Assembly: GCA_051530055.1 (NCBI GenBank)
Contig: CM121341.1
Coordinates: 5,270,001 to 5,334,000 of the forward strand
Reading direction: 5' to 3'
Length of the DNA: 64,000 nucleotides
Source: Neoechinorhynchus agilis
Taxonomy: Eukaryota > Acanthocephala
The position numbers were made by a program, and so were the translations under genes. The notes under the pieces were generated by a model. That model worked only from the letters and a program-made list of their open reading frames with translations, was not told the DNA's origin and did not search any database. Shown here in pieces: positions 1 through 8,892 of this stretch; within the stretch, counting starts at the first letter, position 1; every line of letters begins with the position of its first letter.

Positions 1-336
1 TCCCATATTCTTGACCGTCATTGATACTGGCTGACTACCAATAAAACCAAATCCGTACGTATCGGCACAGAGCAGTTTAATATTCCGTCGAATATCGTCA
101 ATCTTTGCATTGTCCTCTAACCTGGACACATCGTCCACCGCGAATCCGGGCAACCCAGCAGCTTGATTTTGAGATTCTTGTTCCGCATGCACCGATTCCA
201 GTGGTCCGTTTTTGTCCATTTTGCGATTTGAATCAACATGACTTTTGTTGGTAGCTCCTTTTTGATCGATAGAATTATCCGGCGGATTTAACAATGTATT
301 GAGCGTCGCATCCCAATCGAAATCGTGATAACTCAT
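1..336 (-). CDS. RNGTT: mRNA-capping enzyme guanylyltransferase, 5' part
   Basis: Runs off the left edge. Translation from the ATG at 336 is open for 112 codons. After a hydrophilic leader of about 75 residues it reads FIGSQPVSM followed by K-N-M. This matches the start of the metazoan guanylyltransferase domain (human GFPGAQPVSMDKQNI), which adds GMP to the 5' end of nuclear pre-mRNA. The catalytic KxDG lysine lies outside the window. Animal capping enzymes normally carry an RNA 5'-triphosphatase domain of about 200 residues before this point. The 560 bases upstream, up to the end of the COG4-like gene, contain no HCxxGxxR phosphatase motif. Either the start codon is internal and more exons lie elsewhere, or the protein is monofunctional. 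Family call fairly firm; gene structure open. Confidence 0.7.
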   Translation of the reverse strand, partial: MSYHDFDWDATLNTLLNPPDNSIDQKGATNKSHVDSNRKMDKNGPLESVHAEQESQNQAAGLPGFAVDDVSRLEDNAKIDDIRRNIKLLCADTYGFGFIGSQPVSMTVKNMG

Positions 337-897
337 TGCTTCGAATATTCAGCACTAATGTGGCTACTGGTTGATGAGGACGATCTGTGATTATTGTACA
401 TGATTGGTTCATTGATTGTGTGTATGTTTACCGATATGCCGTCAATATTTATCAGCCGATTATCGGAGAATGTTATTGATTCTCGGAAAACAGTGTTTTT
501 TGGCGAAAAATCACGCATAGTGGAAAATTTTGATGAGTAAACATTGGTTAATATTTGCCAAAAACATTAGACCGACGACTGTGATCCGGTATTGGGAAAG
601 ACGAATCGATTTTCTTAGAAAAAAAGAGATTGCTAAATTATGGCTCAATAACTAACACAGAAACGACACTTGAGCCAATAAACCCATTCATTCCTGCAAC
701 AAATGAAGCAAAATTTCTTAAGATCTTGAAAATCTATTTCGTCGTTCTGTGGTTAAATAGGACTTTTTACGTTAACGACAAGTATATAGAAATCTTCGGT
801 GTTGCTTAAGTAGCTTAGAACCGACACGTACGAAAATATATGCCCCCCCCGAATTGTAGAGATTTCATTTTTAAATCAATGATCAGACTTGTTTTGC
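337..897. other. Intergenic gap, no gene seen
   Basis: The gap separates the stop of the COG4-like gene from the capping-enzyme ATG; both are on the minus strand. One short open frame (518-333) has no recognisable content and overlaps the capping-enzyme ATG in another frame. A run of eight C lies near 843. Confidence 0.5.
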
Positions 898-3800
898 CTA
901 GATTTTATTCAAAACAACCGACCTGAGTTCGCTATTAGAGAAAGTCGCTCTGATCATATTCCTTAGTTCATTTGTGCTTAAAGTTCGGGTTCCTTCATTA
1001 TTTCTCAGAATTCCATGAGCATTCGTAGTCAACTCATCATCGATATCTTTAAGACATGATTCCAATATGAATTGAATCGCGTTTAGTTTTTCAGTTAAAT
1101 ATACTGGATACCCTTCTAGAGCTAATTGAAGCCTATTGATTAGTTTCGTCAGTCTTGTTGTCTGATCCATTGTAATATCAACTGCGTTTACAATCGAACA
1201 AATAATTCGATTAGTTACGTTGACATAGAGATCATCTAAGAAGATTTCGGTTAGAAAAATAGACAAAATCCGGTTATACTTACTAATGGATTCGTGAGCG
1301 GTGAGTGGATCGTATAGTGTATCCATATACGTTTTCGAGACGCGATCGATTAATGTTAGGCAAGAATGACTCGTCGTTCTTAGTTCGTTAATGTTCTCAA
1401 TTTCATCAAACATTTCTTCAATTGATTGCCGGACACCAAATAAGTTCTTTCCAATCACGTCTTTTTCTAACTGTTTCAATGAACTTTGGTCAATGCGAGT
1501 CAACTTTTCTTGGCAAATAGTTATCCCATTACAAAACGCACCTTTAACATTCAACGATTAATCTAAAAAATAACCAAAAAGTGTAATACTTACATGCAAT
1601 GTAAGCGTTCAATGACAAATTCAACTCGTTTGTCTGAATAAATCTCTCAAAGAAATTGCAACAAGCATTGATCAACTCATTCATATATTTGCCTCCTCCA
1701 TCAATCTGGCCTTGATCAACAACGGCCGATAAAACACATCCGTCGATCTGTTCCATGCATAAAACGATTCGTTGGGCAAATTCTATAAAAGTGGATGCTG
1801 CTTTCGATGAATCTTTGAAATACACACCCACTTCTAGACGGCCTCAGCTGGAACGTCCACTTTTCGTGACAGAACCTCTACACTCTCAAAATCCTTTATC
1901 TTTGTTGAACTAATGGTTTTCGAGAATTCGACGAATTTTGAGAGTTCACACGATAAACGGATATTCCACACGTCCTTAAGAGCTTCAATTTCTTCATAAC
2001 TGCACAAAACACTTCCATAATCCGTGGCCGAAATCTCTTGTAGTAAGGCAGCAATGTGATTAAGATCGATCTGGATTAAAGAAAGGAATTAGTGCCAAGC
2101 ATTAATACTATCCGAGTTTAAAACAAAAATAATTCCTGTCTTTTTTATGAGGAAACTGTTTCTGAATCATAAAAAACCTTGTAAAAAAGGAATACAAAAA
2201 AATTTGATATTTCAATTACTTAAGCCAATAATAAAAACTTACAAGCAATTCTGAAAAAGTCCCAATATTAAATTATTTTCTTCACGTTGCCTTCACCAAG
2301 AAAACAATTTATGAATAACATCGTAACAATCAACAGCGATAGAAACATTTATAGGGTAATTTAAGATCGGGCAGGCACGGATTAGCCTGTAAACGCTCAA
2401 GTGGCCGTTTTGCTAGACACGCCGAAATAAACGCATTGCTGAGCCGCGCTTTGAAAACGGCTAACTCTCCGAATATCCTCGAGCCTAGCAACATCTGCAG
2501 GATCGATAACCGTAGGCCGGATGGAGTTACCGTTTTTCCTTGGAGCAGGGGGAGATGTCTAATATGGGACGCAACATGCGTCGACTCCCTTGCAGCCAGC
2601 AATCTGCGAGATGCATCCTCCGGGGCTGGGGGAGCCGCATCAGCAGCTGAGCTTCGTAAGGTTGCAAAATACGCCGATTTTACGAATTCTTATCATTTTG
2701 TCCCCTTCGCAGTGGAAACCTTAGGAGCTTTCGGACGTGCGGCGAGGAGTTTTGTTCTCGAACTGGGGCATCGCCTGATCAACTCGACCAATGACAGGAG
2801 GGCTCGCTCGTTCCTAGTACAGAACTCCTTGGCTATCCAGCGAGGAAACGCAGCGAGCGCTTGGGGACGGTGAAGTACGATTGAGAATAATATCAGTTAA
2901 TAAATTTTCTTTTATTAAAAAAAAGAGTTCTAAATGTCGATAGGAGAAAATAAATGAAATTAAGAATTTATTGATTTGATATTTCGATCAACTATCTCAG
3001 GTCTTCTTCAGCGATTGTTTGCAAGTTTTTTCACATGTGAAACTTGCAAACAATCGCTGAAGAAGACCCGAGATAGTGGATCGAAATATCCAATAAATTC
3101 TTAATTTCATTTATCTCTCTCCTATCAACAAATAACAAATGTAAATTAAAGCAACACAATTTCTCATCTTGAGAGTATCCAAAAGAGTTTCTGAATTACC
3201 CATCAAAGGCCAGATCATATCGACCTTTTTTTATTGTGACTGCTGCGAAGATCATGAGATTTACTAATCTCATTTTCGACTGTATGCCGTGTTAACCCGT
3301 CGACAATAATGTCTCGAAGTTTATCTTCATGCCGACCAACTTCTGCATTTTTGAAGACGGTATTGGCGCAGAATTGATCGATTGTTTCAAAACAAATTCC
3401 AGGACTCTTATTTAAGATTTCATTAATTTTTTCTTTGATTGCATTGATAGAATCATTGATAGAATCTTCATCGCCCATATACTCAGATTTCACGCGTGTC
3501 AGCACTCGGCTCAAAATATCGATAAATTCATTAAAAGAACTAATACTCCCGTGGATGATAAAGATGTCTGTGATGGCGGATAGAAGCTCTACAGCTTGCC
3601 CGTCGACTTCAATTATCACAGCCTCGGCATTTGAGTCCAGCAGGAACCTAATGCTTTCAAATCCAGTCTGTAAATCACACTTTGAATCGTCCAAAGATGT
3701 AAAGCAATCAATCGCACTTTTTAGATTATCGGCTTCTGACGTTAACATCTCGCATTTCTTCATCTTTTCCATTCGAATTCGTAACAATGCGGTCAATTCG

Positions 3801-4101
3801 TCGATCTGAAGTGTCAGACACACCGCATCTTTAACGATTGGTTTAATGTTCAAACGGAACTCCGATATCTTCTTTAAATCATCTTTAAGATTTATTGTCT
3901 CAGCTGCCTTCTCCACGATTTGCGCATGAATTTTTTCGATGTCATTATTAGCTATCGAGATTATCGCGTCCGCTGATATCTTGGTCAAATGATCTAAATA
4001 TATTGATTCAAAAGAAAATTTCGGTCAAAGCGAATACCTTCACCACGCACATCGAGTTCAGGAAGCACTTTTAATTTGAAATATTCGTAAATGTTTGACA
4101 T
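898..4101 (-). CDS. COG4: Conserved oligomeric Golgi complex subunit 4-like protein
   Basis: A multi-exon gene. Exon 1 starts at ATG 4101 (MSNIYEYFKLKVL) and ends at 4038. A 44-nt GT-AG intron follows, and exon 2 runs from 3993 to about 3220. Further coding exons occupy about 2070-1850, 1840-1594 and 1540-898. The N-terminal part is helical and aligns with the COG4 region around 'AFTCSLAENVSSKVRQLD'. The extreme C-terminus, LSTNELRNMIRATFSNSEL, resembles the COG4 end [20 protein letters not shown]. COG4 is a lobe A subunit of the tether for retrograde vesicles at the Golgi. The intron near 3215-2080 is over 1 kb because a hairpin element and a LINE fragment lie in it. Several splice joins, including the donor after exon 2, are not resolved. 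The sequence is divergent; another CATCHR-family tether subunit is the alternative. Confidence 0.55.
2436..2876 (+). mobile_element. LINE fragment, restriction-like-endonuclease end
   Basis: An open frame carries the C-terminal part of a non-LTR retrotransposon protein: NRRPDGVTVFPW, then LIWDATCVDS, then VPFAVETLGAFG and a tail ending AVQRGN-like (here AIQRGNAAS). The RPDG...WD.T spacing is that of the restriction-like endonuclease found at the C-terminus of R2/NeSL-type LINEs. The copy is 5'-truncated and sits antisense inside an intron of the COG4-like gene. It is one of about seven copies in the window. Confidence 0.7.
2955..3112. repeat. Foldback element with hammerhead-like core
   Basis: Two arms of about 70 bases are nearly perfect inverted complements around a short loop near 3036. 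The plus arm holds CTGAAGA (3057-3063), a short imperfect hairpin, and GAAATATC ending at 3090. The opposite arm carries the same module on the minus strand (3011-2978). It lies in the long COG4 intron. No open frame. Confidence 0.8.
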
Positions 4102-4384
4102 CTTAATGTTTTTGTTAAACTTTAGGATAAATAAAAGACGTTTATTTCTTAATTAACAAAGAATAGAACCCATGTACCTTTTGGTCCTTACAACAACACT
4201 CGAGTTCAGATTTGTTCAAAGAATGCGGATGTAGGACTGAAATGCGGTAAACAAAAACTTCGAGCGTGAATGAGTCGCGTCACAAGACGGAAGAATGCGG
4301 AAATAACTTTTAATTTTTGAACTTTTGTAGAACATAATAAAGTACAAAACGTGCAATCACCATCGGCCGCGGTTCTGGGAAAAG

Positions 4385-5560
4385 CTGCAAAAGTAAACAA
4401 CCGAATCATTGCAAAATTGTTAGCGGTAAACAACCGAATCATTGCAAAATTGTTAGCAGTAAACAACCGAATCATTGCAAAATTGTTAGCAGTAAACAAC
4501 CGAATCATTGCAAAATTGTTAGCTGAATATTTTTTAATACTTTAATCTTCAGGGGAAAAGCTGCAAAAATAAACATCCGAATCATTGTAAAACTGTTTAA
4601 ATATTTTTTAGTACTTTAGCCTTCAGGGGAAAAGCTGCAAAAGTAAACAACCGAATCATTGCAAAATTGTTAGCTGAATATTTTTTAATACTTTAATCTT
4701 CAGGGGAAAAGCTGCAAAAATAAACATCCGAATCATTGTAAAACTGTTTAAATATTTTTTAGTACTTTAGCCTTCAGGGGAAAAGCTGCAAAAGTAAACA
4801 ACCGAATCATTGCAAATTTGTTAGCTGAATATTTTTTAATACTTTAATCTTCAGGGGAAAAGCTGCAAAAATAAACATCCGAATCATTGTAAAACTGTTT
4901 AAATATTTTTTAGTACTTTAGCCTTCAGGGGAAAAGCTGCAAAAGTAAACAACCGAATCATTGCAAATTTGTTAGCTGCAAAAGTAAACAACCGAATCAT
5001 TGCAAATTTGTTTAAATATTTTTTAATACTAGCCTTCAAGGAAAAAGCTGCAAAAGTAAACAACCGAATCATTGCAAAATTGTTAGCTGAATATTTTTTA
5101 ATACGTATGGAGCGCTCGGCAGCTCGGCACTCTCTCTGCTCCAGGATCTCTCGAAGAAATTGAAAGAGGCAACCGGAGACCCAAAAGCAGGCGTATTCCT
5201 TCGACAAAATATCTCGCTTGCAGTACAACGAGGCAATGCTGCCAGCGTGATGGCGACAGTCGAGGAAGGACAAAATCTGGAATTCGGCGGGAGGTGGTGA
5301 GTGTGTTAATTGTCGAGAAATGAAGATTGATTGGTTGTCGAAATGCTCCGGAAATATCTCAATAGAAATCACGTTCTTATACTTTAATCTTCAGGGGAAA
5401 AGCTGCAAAAGAAACAACCAATCATTGCAAATTTGTTAGCTGCAAAAGTAAACAACCGAATCATTGCAAATTTGTTAGCTGAATATTTTTTAATACTTTA
5501 GCCTTCAAGGAAAAAGCTGCAAAAGTAAACAACCGAATCATTGCAAAATTGTGGACACTT
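4385..5560. repeat. AT-rich minisatellite
   Basis: It begins with about four copies of a 33-base unit (core GTAAACAACCGAATCATTGC). This grows into longer composite units that alternate a 'GTTAGCTGAATATTTTTTAA' spacer with a 'CTTCAGGGGAAAAGCTGC' segment. Because 33 is a multiple of three, the array gives spurious repetitive open frames on both strands. A 200-base LINE fragment interrupts it. Confidence 0.85.
5103..5302 (+). mobile_element. LINE 3'-end fragment inside minisatellite
   Basis: Matches the 3' end of the LINE copy at 36655-37401, from TATGGAGCGCTCGGCAGCTC through the terminal codons for EFGGRW and the stop. Minisatellite units flank it on both sides, so it inserted into the array or was carried along when the array grew. 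Confidence 0.75.
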
Positions 5561-5756
5561 GGTTTCTTTTTTCTTGAATAGAAAATAATCATGGGTGCGA
5601 AATGGTCGATGCAGAAAAACCGTTGACAACGAATTTTGCGACTGCTCACAATTTACTCTGTACCAAAAAGTACGCAAATGTTCAAAGATTTAACTATTTT
5701 GATGCTTGTTTATTGCGTAAAAATTAAAATAATTTATTAGATCCTATTGTTTTCGG

Positions 5757-5935
5757 CGGCAAAATCTTGTACGCCTTGATCAAAAGGGTTGTTAAAGTAT
5801 TGAGAAATAATAATGTAGCTTTTTCGCCGATTGTTTTCGCTAACGAAATTTCACTGCGAAAAAAGCTGCATAACTTTATTATTTCTCAACACTTTGACAA
5901 CCTTTTTGATCAACGAGTACAAGATTGTGCTTCCG
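5757..5935. repeat. Foldback element
   Basis: Arms of about 54 bases (5762-5815 and 5878-5932) are inverted complements with a few mismatches, starting CAAAATCTTGTACGCCTTGA. A 60-base AT-rich loop lies between them. No coding content. Confidence 0.75.
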
Positions 5936-6030
5936 AAAAAAAAATTTTGACCGGTAAACAGCCTTTTATTTTTAATTTTTCTAGGTAGTAATAAGGTCTA
6001 TTAAAGAAACAAACTGACAATCTGATGCAA

Positions 6031-6740
6031 TCACCACCGTCCGCAAAATCTTAGCTTTTCTCCTTGCTCGGCTGTCGCTATCACGCAAGTAGCATTGCCC
6101 CGTTGTACTGCGAGATATTTTGTCGCAGGAATACATTTGCTCGAGCATTGCCGGTCGTTTCTCTCAATTTCTTCGAGAGATCCTGGAGCAGAGTGCCGAG
6201 CTGCCAAGCGCTCCATGCGTCTCTACTCCGAAGGGGACAAAATAATGGGCCCTCGCTAAATCTCTATGTTTTCGTACCTTCCTCTGGCGTCCCAGAGAAG
6301 GCATCTGCCCTCTCGCCACGGAAAGACCGAAATTCCGTCAGGTCGACGAGTGTCTAGTCGACAAAGATGGGCGGCTTCCAAGATGTTGCGGAAGTTCGCC
6401 GTTCTCAACGCCCGAAGAATTGATCTCAGAATGGCGTGAGAACCTTCCTCCTGACTTTCGGCCAACGAGACCGTGTCGACCGAAAGCATCAACCAAAGAC
6501 CCACATCGACAGCGATAAGTCCTAAGGACACTGCGATCCTCGTTACCTCATCAGTGAGAAGAGTTCCCACAGATGCCAGAGGAACAGCCTCCAACCTCGC
6601 CCCCGATTCTCGTGTCGAAACTGCCAACAATATAGCTCGGACAACCCCATCGCGGAAACCTGAAAGTAGAGAGCTGTGAACTCTTGCGACGAGAGTTCTG
6701 TCCCAGATCGACTGTCTGAGGCCATTCACGTTAACTTCGA
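6031..6740 (-). mobile_element. Degenerate LINE copy (restriction-like-endonuclease type)
   Basis: Read on the minus strand it gives LEAVPLASVGTLLTDEVTRI, then RRPDGISVFPWREGRCLLWD, then, after a deletion and frame change, YLAVQRGNATCVIATAEQGE and a terminal FCGRW. This is the same protein end as the copy at 36655-37401, but the CCHC stretch and part of the endonuclease region are lost. Not expected to be active. Confidence 0.75.
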
Positions 6741-7110
6741 TTCTCAGTACAACATTGACACCGTCATCGTTTATCTTTGACTGTGTCACAAAAATGAGTT
6801 TGTATGACTTTCCAACGACAAAGCAACTCCCCTTTTCTCTCGAGTTACAAAGCAAAACAATCCGCTGGCACCATTGTTCAACTGCCACCACAAAGTCTTG
6901 GTCAAGACAAAACTTTCCCCTCAGTTTTTTTTCGGATCTAATGAATTCTTTTAAATTTTTGCTCAATAAACAAAGTACGCGGTTGTTTTGCTTTGTAACT
7001 CGAGAGAAAAAGGGAGTTGCTCTGTCGTTGGAAAGTCATACAAACTCATTTTTGTGGCACAGTCAAAGATAAACGATGACGGTACCAATGTTGTACTGAG
7101 AATCGAAGAG
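6737..7110. repeat. Inverted repeat, about 115-base arms
   Basis: Positions 6740-6855 and 6981-7105 are inverted complements (arm core AAAATGAGTTTGTATGACTT) at roughly 85-90 percent by eye, separated by about 125 bases. The right-hand open frames are mirror images of the left-hand ones, so neither is treated as a gene. Confidence 0.75.
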
Positions 7111-7179
7111 ATACGCTCAATTTTGGTGATTAACCGGACCGCAGCAGGACGTCTGATTAATCGCCGGATTTGGCTACAC

Positions 7180-7265
7180 GGTTTTTGGCATGAAGCCACA
7201 CCGATCTCTTACATCAGAGTAATTGATTGAATCACCTAGACTCTCAGAGATGCACACCCTAACGA
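7180..7265 (-). mobile_element. Degenerate SINE tail
   Basis: GGCATGAAGCCACACCGATC and the following CTTACATCAGAG match the 3' tail of the SINE copies at 7660-8285, in minus orientation. Only this end is recognisable. Confidence 0.5.
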
Positions 7266-7394
7266 GTTCGTTAATCCCTCCGGATTCTCTGATGTCCGTT
7301 AAAATTTGGTTCAAATAAGCGGCTGATTAGACGAACCGAAGGACAAACCCCTCATTTCTCTTTTGAAATACTTGGGTGCCACACCATTTACTAG

Positions 7395-7560
7395 ACGGTT
7401 TTGGTCAAGGCGAAGTAATTTAATTAATAATTATTCCTCTAAGTAGGACTTTTTCAGGATCATTTGCTGAGTAAAATTACAAGTAAACCTAAAAAGCGAA
7501 GAAGTTCCAGGCGTAGAGGATGAAATATTAATTAAATTACTTCACTTCGCCTTGTCCAAA
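7395..7560. repeat. Foldback element
   Basis: GGTCAAGGCGAAGTAATTTA near 7404 is mirrored by TAAATTACTTCACTTCGCCT near 7534. The arms are about 30 bases and the loop about 100 bases. No coding content. Confidence 0.65.
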
Positions 7561-7659
7561 GCAATCTATGGACGTTCAACTCGTTATATCGTTAGATAGG
7601 AAGGTCAAAACAAAAGCTTAGATTGGTCTATTTAAGTTTTTACTGGCAAGTCGGTATTG

Positions 7660-7978
7660 TTTTATCATCATTAAATTTTAGTCTATCCCTTCTTGTCCGG
7701 CTTATTTTTTAGGCATAAAGCCAAACCAATTACATCAGAGAAGTGACATAACCACATAGTCTCTCTAATACACACGGTAGAGTTTGTACATTCGTCCGGA
7801 TCCTCAGATACCTCCCGAGGAGGCGGGACTCATCAGTGAGTTTCCTGTCTTCAGCGGTATTTCGTCCCCTTTGGCTGTGCGTCATTGGTGGTAACGGATT
7901 CGAACCACTTGACCCCTAATCGGGATCACAAAACAATACCGGCTTGCCAGTAAAAACTTAAATAGAACACAGCGTTCA
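7660..7978 (-). mobile_element. tRNA-headed SINE, minus copy
   Basis: Read on the minus strand, the element has a B-box-like GGTTCGAATCC near its head. A conserved body follows with GGGGACGAAATACC, then CTGATGAGTCCC, then a small CCTCC/GGAGG hairpin and GGTATCTGAG. It ends in a tail containing CTCTGATGTAATTGGTTTGG. It abuts a plus-strand copy at 7979, so the pair forms a palindrome of about 600 bases. The tRNA-like head is inferred from promoter boxes only; I could not draw a full cloverleaf. Confidence 0.65.
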
Positions 7979-8290
7979 CCCTGAGTCGAAAAACTGGCAG
8001 AGTTTGTACATTCCGTAGTTGTGTCGAGCCCGTGATCCCGATTAGGGGTCAAGTGGTTCGAATCCGTTACCACCAATGACGCACAGCCAAAGGGGACGAA
8101 ATACCGCTGAAGACAGGAAACTCACTGATGAGTCCCGCCTCTTGGAGGTATCTGAGGATGCGGAGGAATGTACAAACTCTTAACCGACATTAGAGACTAT
8201 GTGGTTATGTCACTTCTCTGATGTAATTGGTTTGGCTTTATGCCTAAAAAAATAAGCCGGACAAGAAGGGATAGACTAAAATTTAACTTA
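7979..8290 (+). mobile_element. tRNA-headed SINE, plus copy
   Basis: Mirror partner of the preceding copy. An A-box-like TGGCAGAGTTTG lies near 7997 and a B-box-like GGTTCGAATCC near 8056, about 50 bases apart, as expected for an internal RNA polymerase III promoter. The segment GAGTTTGTACATTC in the head is the inverted complement of GAATGTACAAACTC in the body, so transcripts could fold back. Related copies occur at 34.4-35.2 kb and in a POLR3B intron. Confidence 0.65.
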
Positions 8291-8454
8291 GATTAGTCCT
8301 TTTACAACGTTCAGTCCTTGGCAGCAAAGAAATCGTTTACGTTCCCGTCTTTTGTGTTTTTCTCGTCTTCATGGTTTAAGTACAACGATAATAAAACTTA
8401 GCACAAATCAATTTTCGTATCTAAAAGTAACAACTGTTACTAAAGAATATATTT

Positions 8455-8680
8455 AGTTTGATTTTTGTAAAGATATTCATCATTTACTTTTTATAGCGAA
8501 TTATAATAATTGATTTTATTTGATAATTTTCGGTCTTCGCGTAGGCCTTCTTCAGACTATTGTTTTCGAAGAAACAAAGCTTACTCGAATTTTTCTTCGA
8601 AAATAATAGACTGAAGAAGACCTACTCGAAGGTCGAAAATTATCAAATCAATTATTTTATAATTCGCCATAAAAATGTTT
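8455..8680. repeat. Foldback element with hammerhead-like core
   Basis: Arms of roughly 65-75 bases surround an AT-rich loop near 8577. The plus arm reads CTGAAGA (8611), A, then a five-pair stem GACCT/AGGTC with loop ACTCGA, then GAAAATTATC. The minus arm (8556-8522) has the same module with GGCCT/AGACC. No open reading frame. Confidence 0.8.
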
Positions 8681-8689
8681 GATTTATTT

Positions 8690-8825
8690 CCTCGATATTT
8701 CACCTCTCGGATAATTCCGATATTTCCTGAAGGTTTCTCATTGTTCGTTATAAAAAGACGGTGACAAACCTCGGGGAAATGTCAGAATTATCCGATAGGT
8801 GCAATATCGGGAAAATAAAATCCAA
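8690..8825. repeat. Small foldback MITE, copy 1
   Basis: An inverted repeat of about 35 bases (CGATATTTCACCTCTCGGAT and complement) with a 50-base centre. The same arms recur at 10895-11020 and, degenerate, at 16573-16655, so this is a dispersed family of about 100-130 bases without coding capacity. Confidence 0.75.
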
Positions 8826-8892
8826 GATATAATATTCTAAACTTAAAACGGTTTGCCGTGCCCTTTTTTTACCACAACTTTTTAGACCATTT

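Noticed and set aside
4206-5372. Repetitive peptide frames (NNRIIAKLLAV / MIRLFTANNFA)
   Set aside because: The 33-base unit is a multiple of three, so any frame without a stop stays open. Both strands behave alike.
6973-7230. Open frames on both strands around 7.0-7.2 kb
   Set aside because: They mirror frames in the other arm of the inverted repeat at 6.74-6.86 kb and show no family resemblance.
7990-8090. Functional tRNA gene
   Set aside because: Only A- and B-box-like segments fit. I could not form acceptor and anticodon stems, and the unit is repeated with a SINE body.
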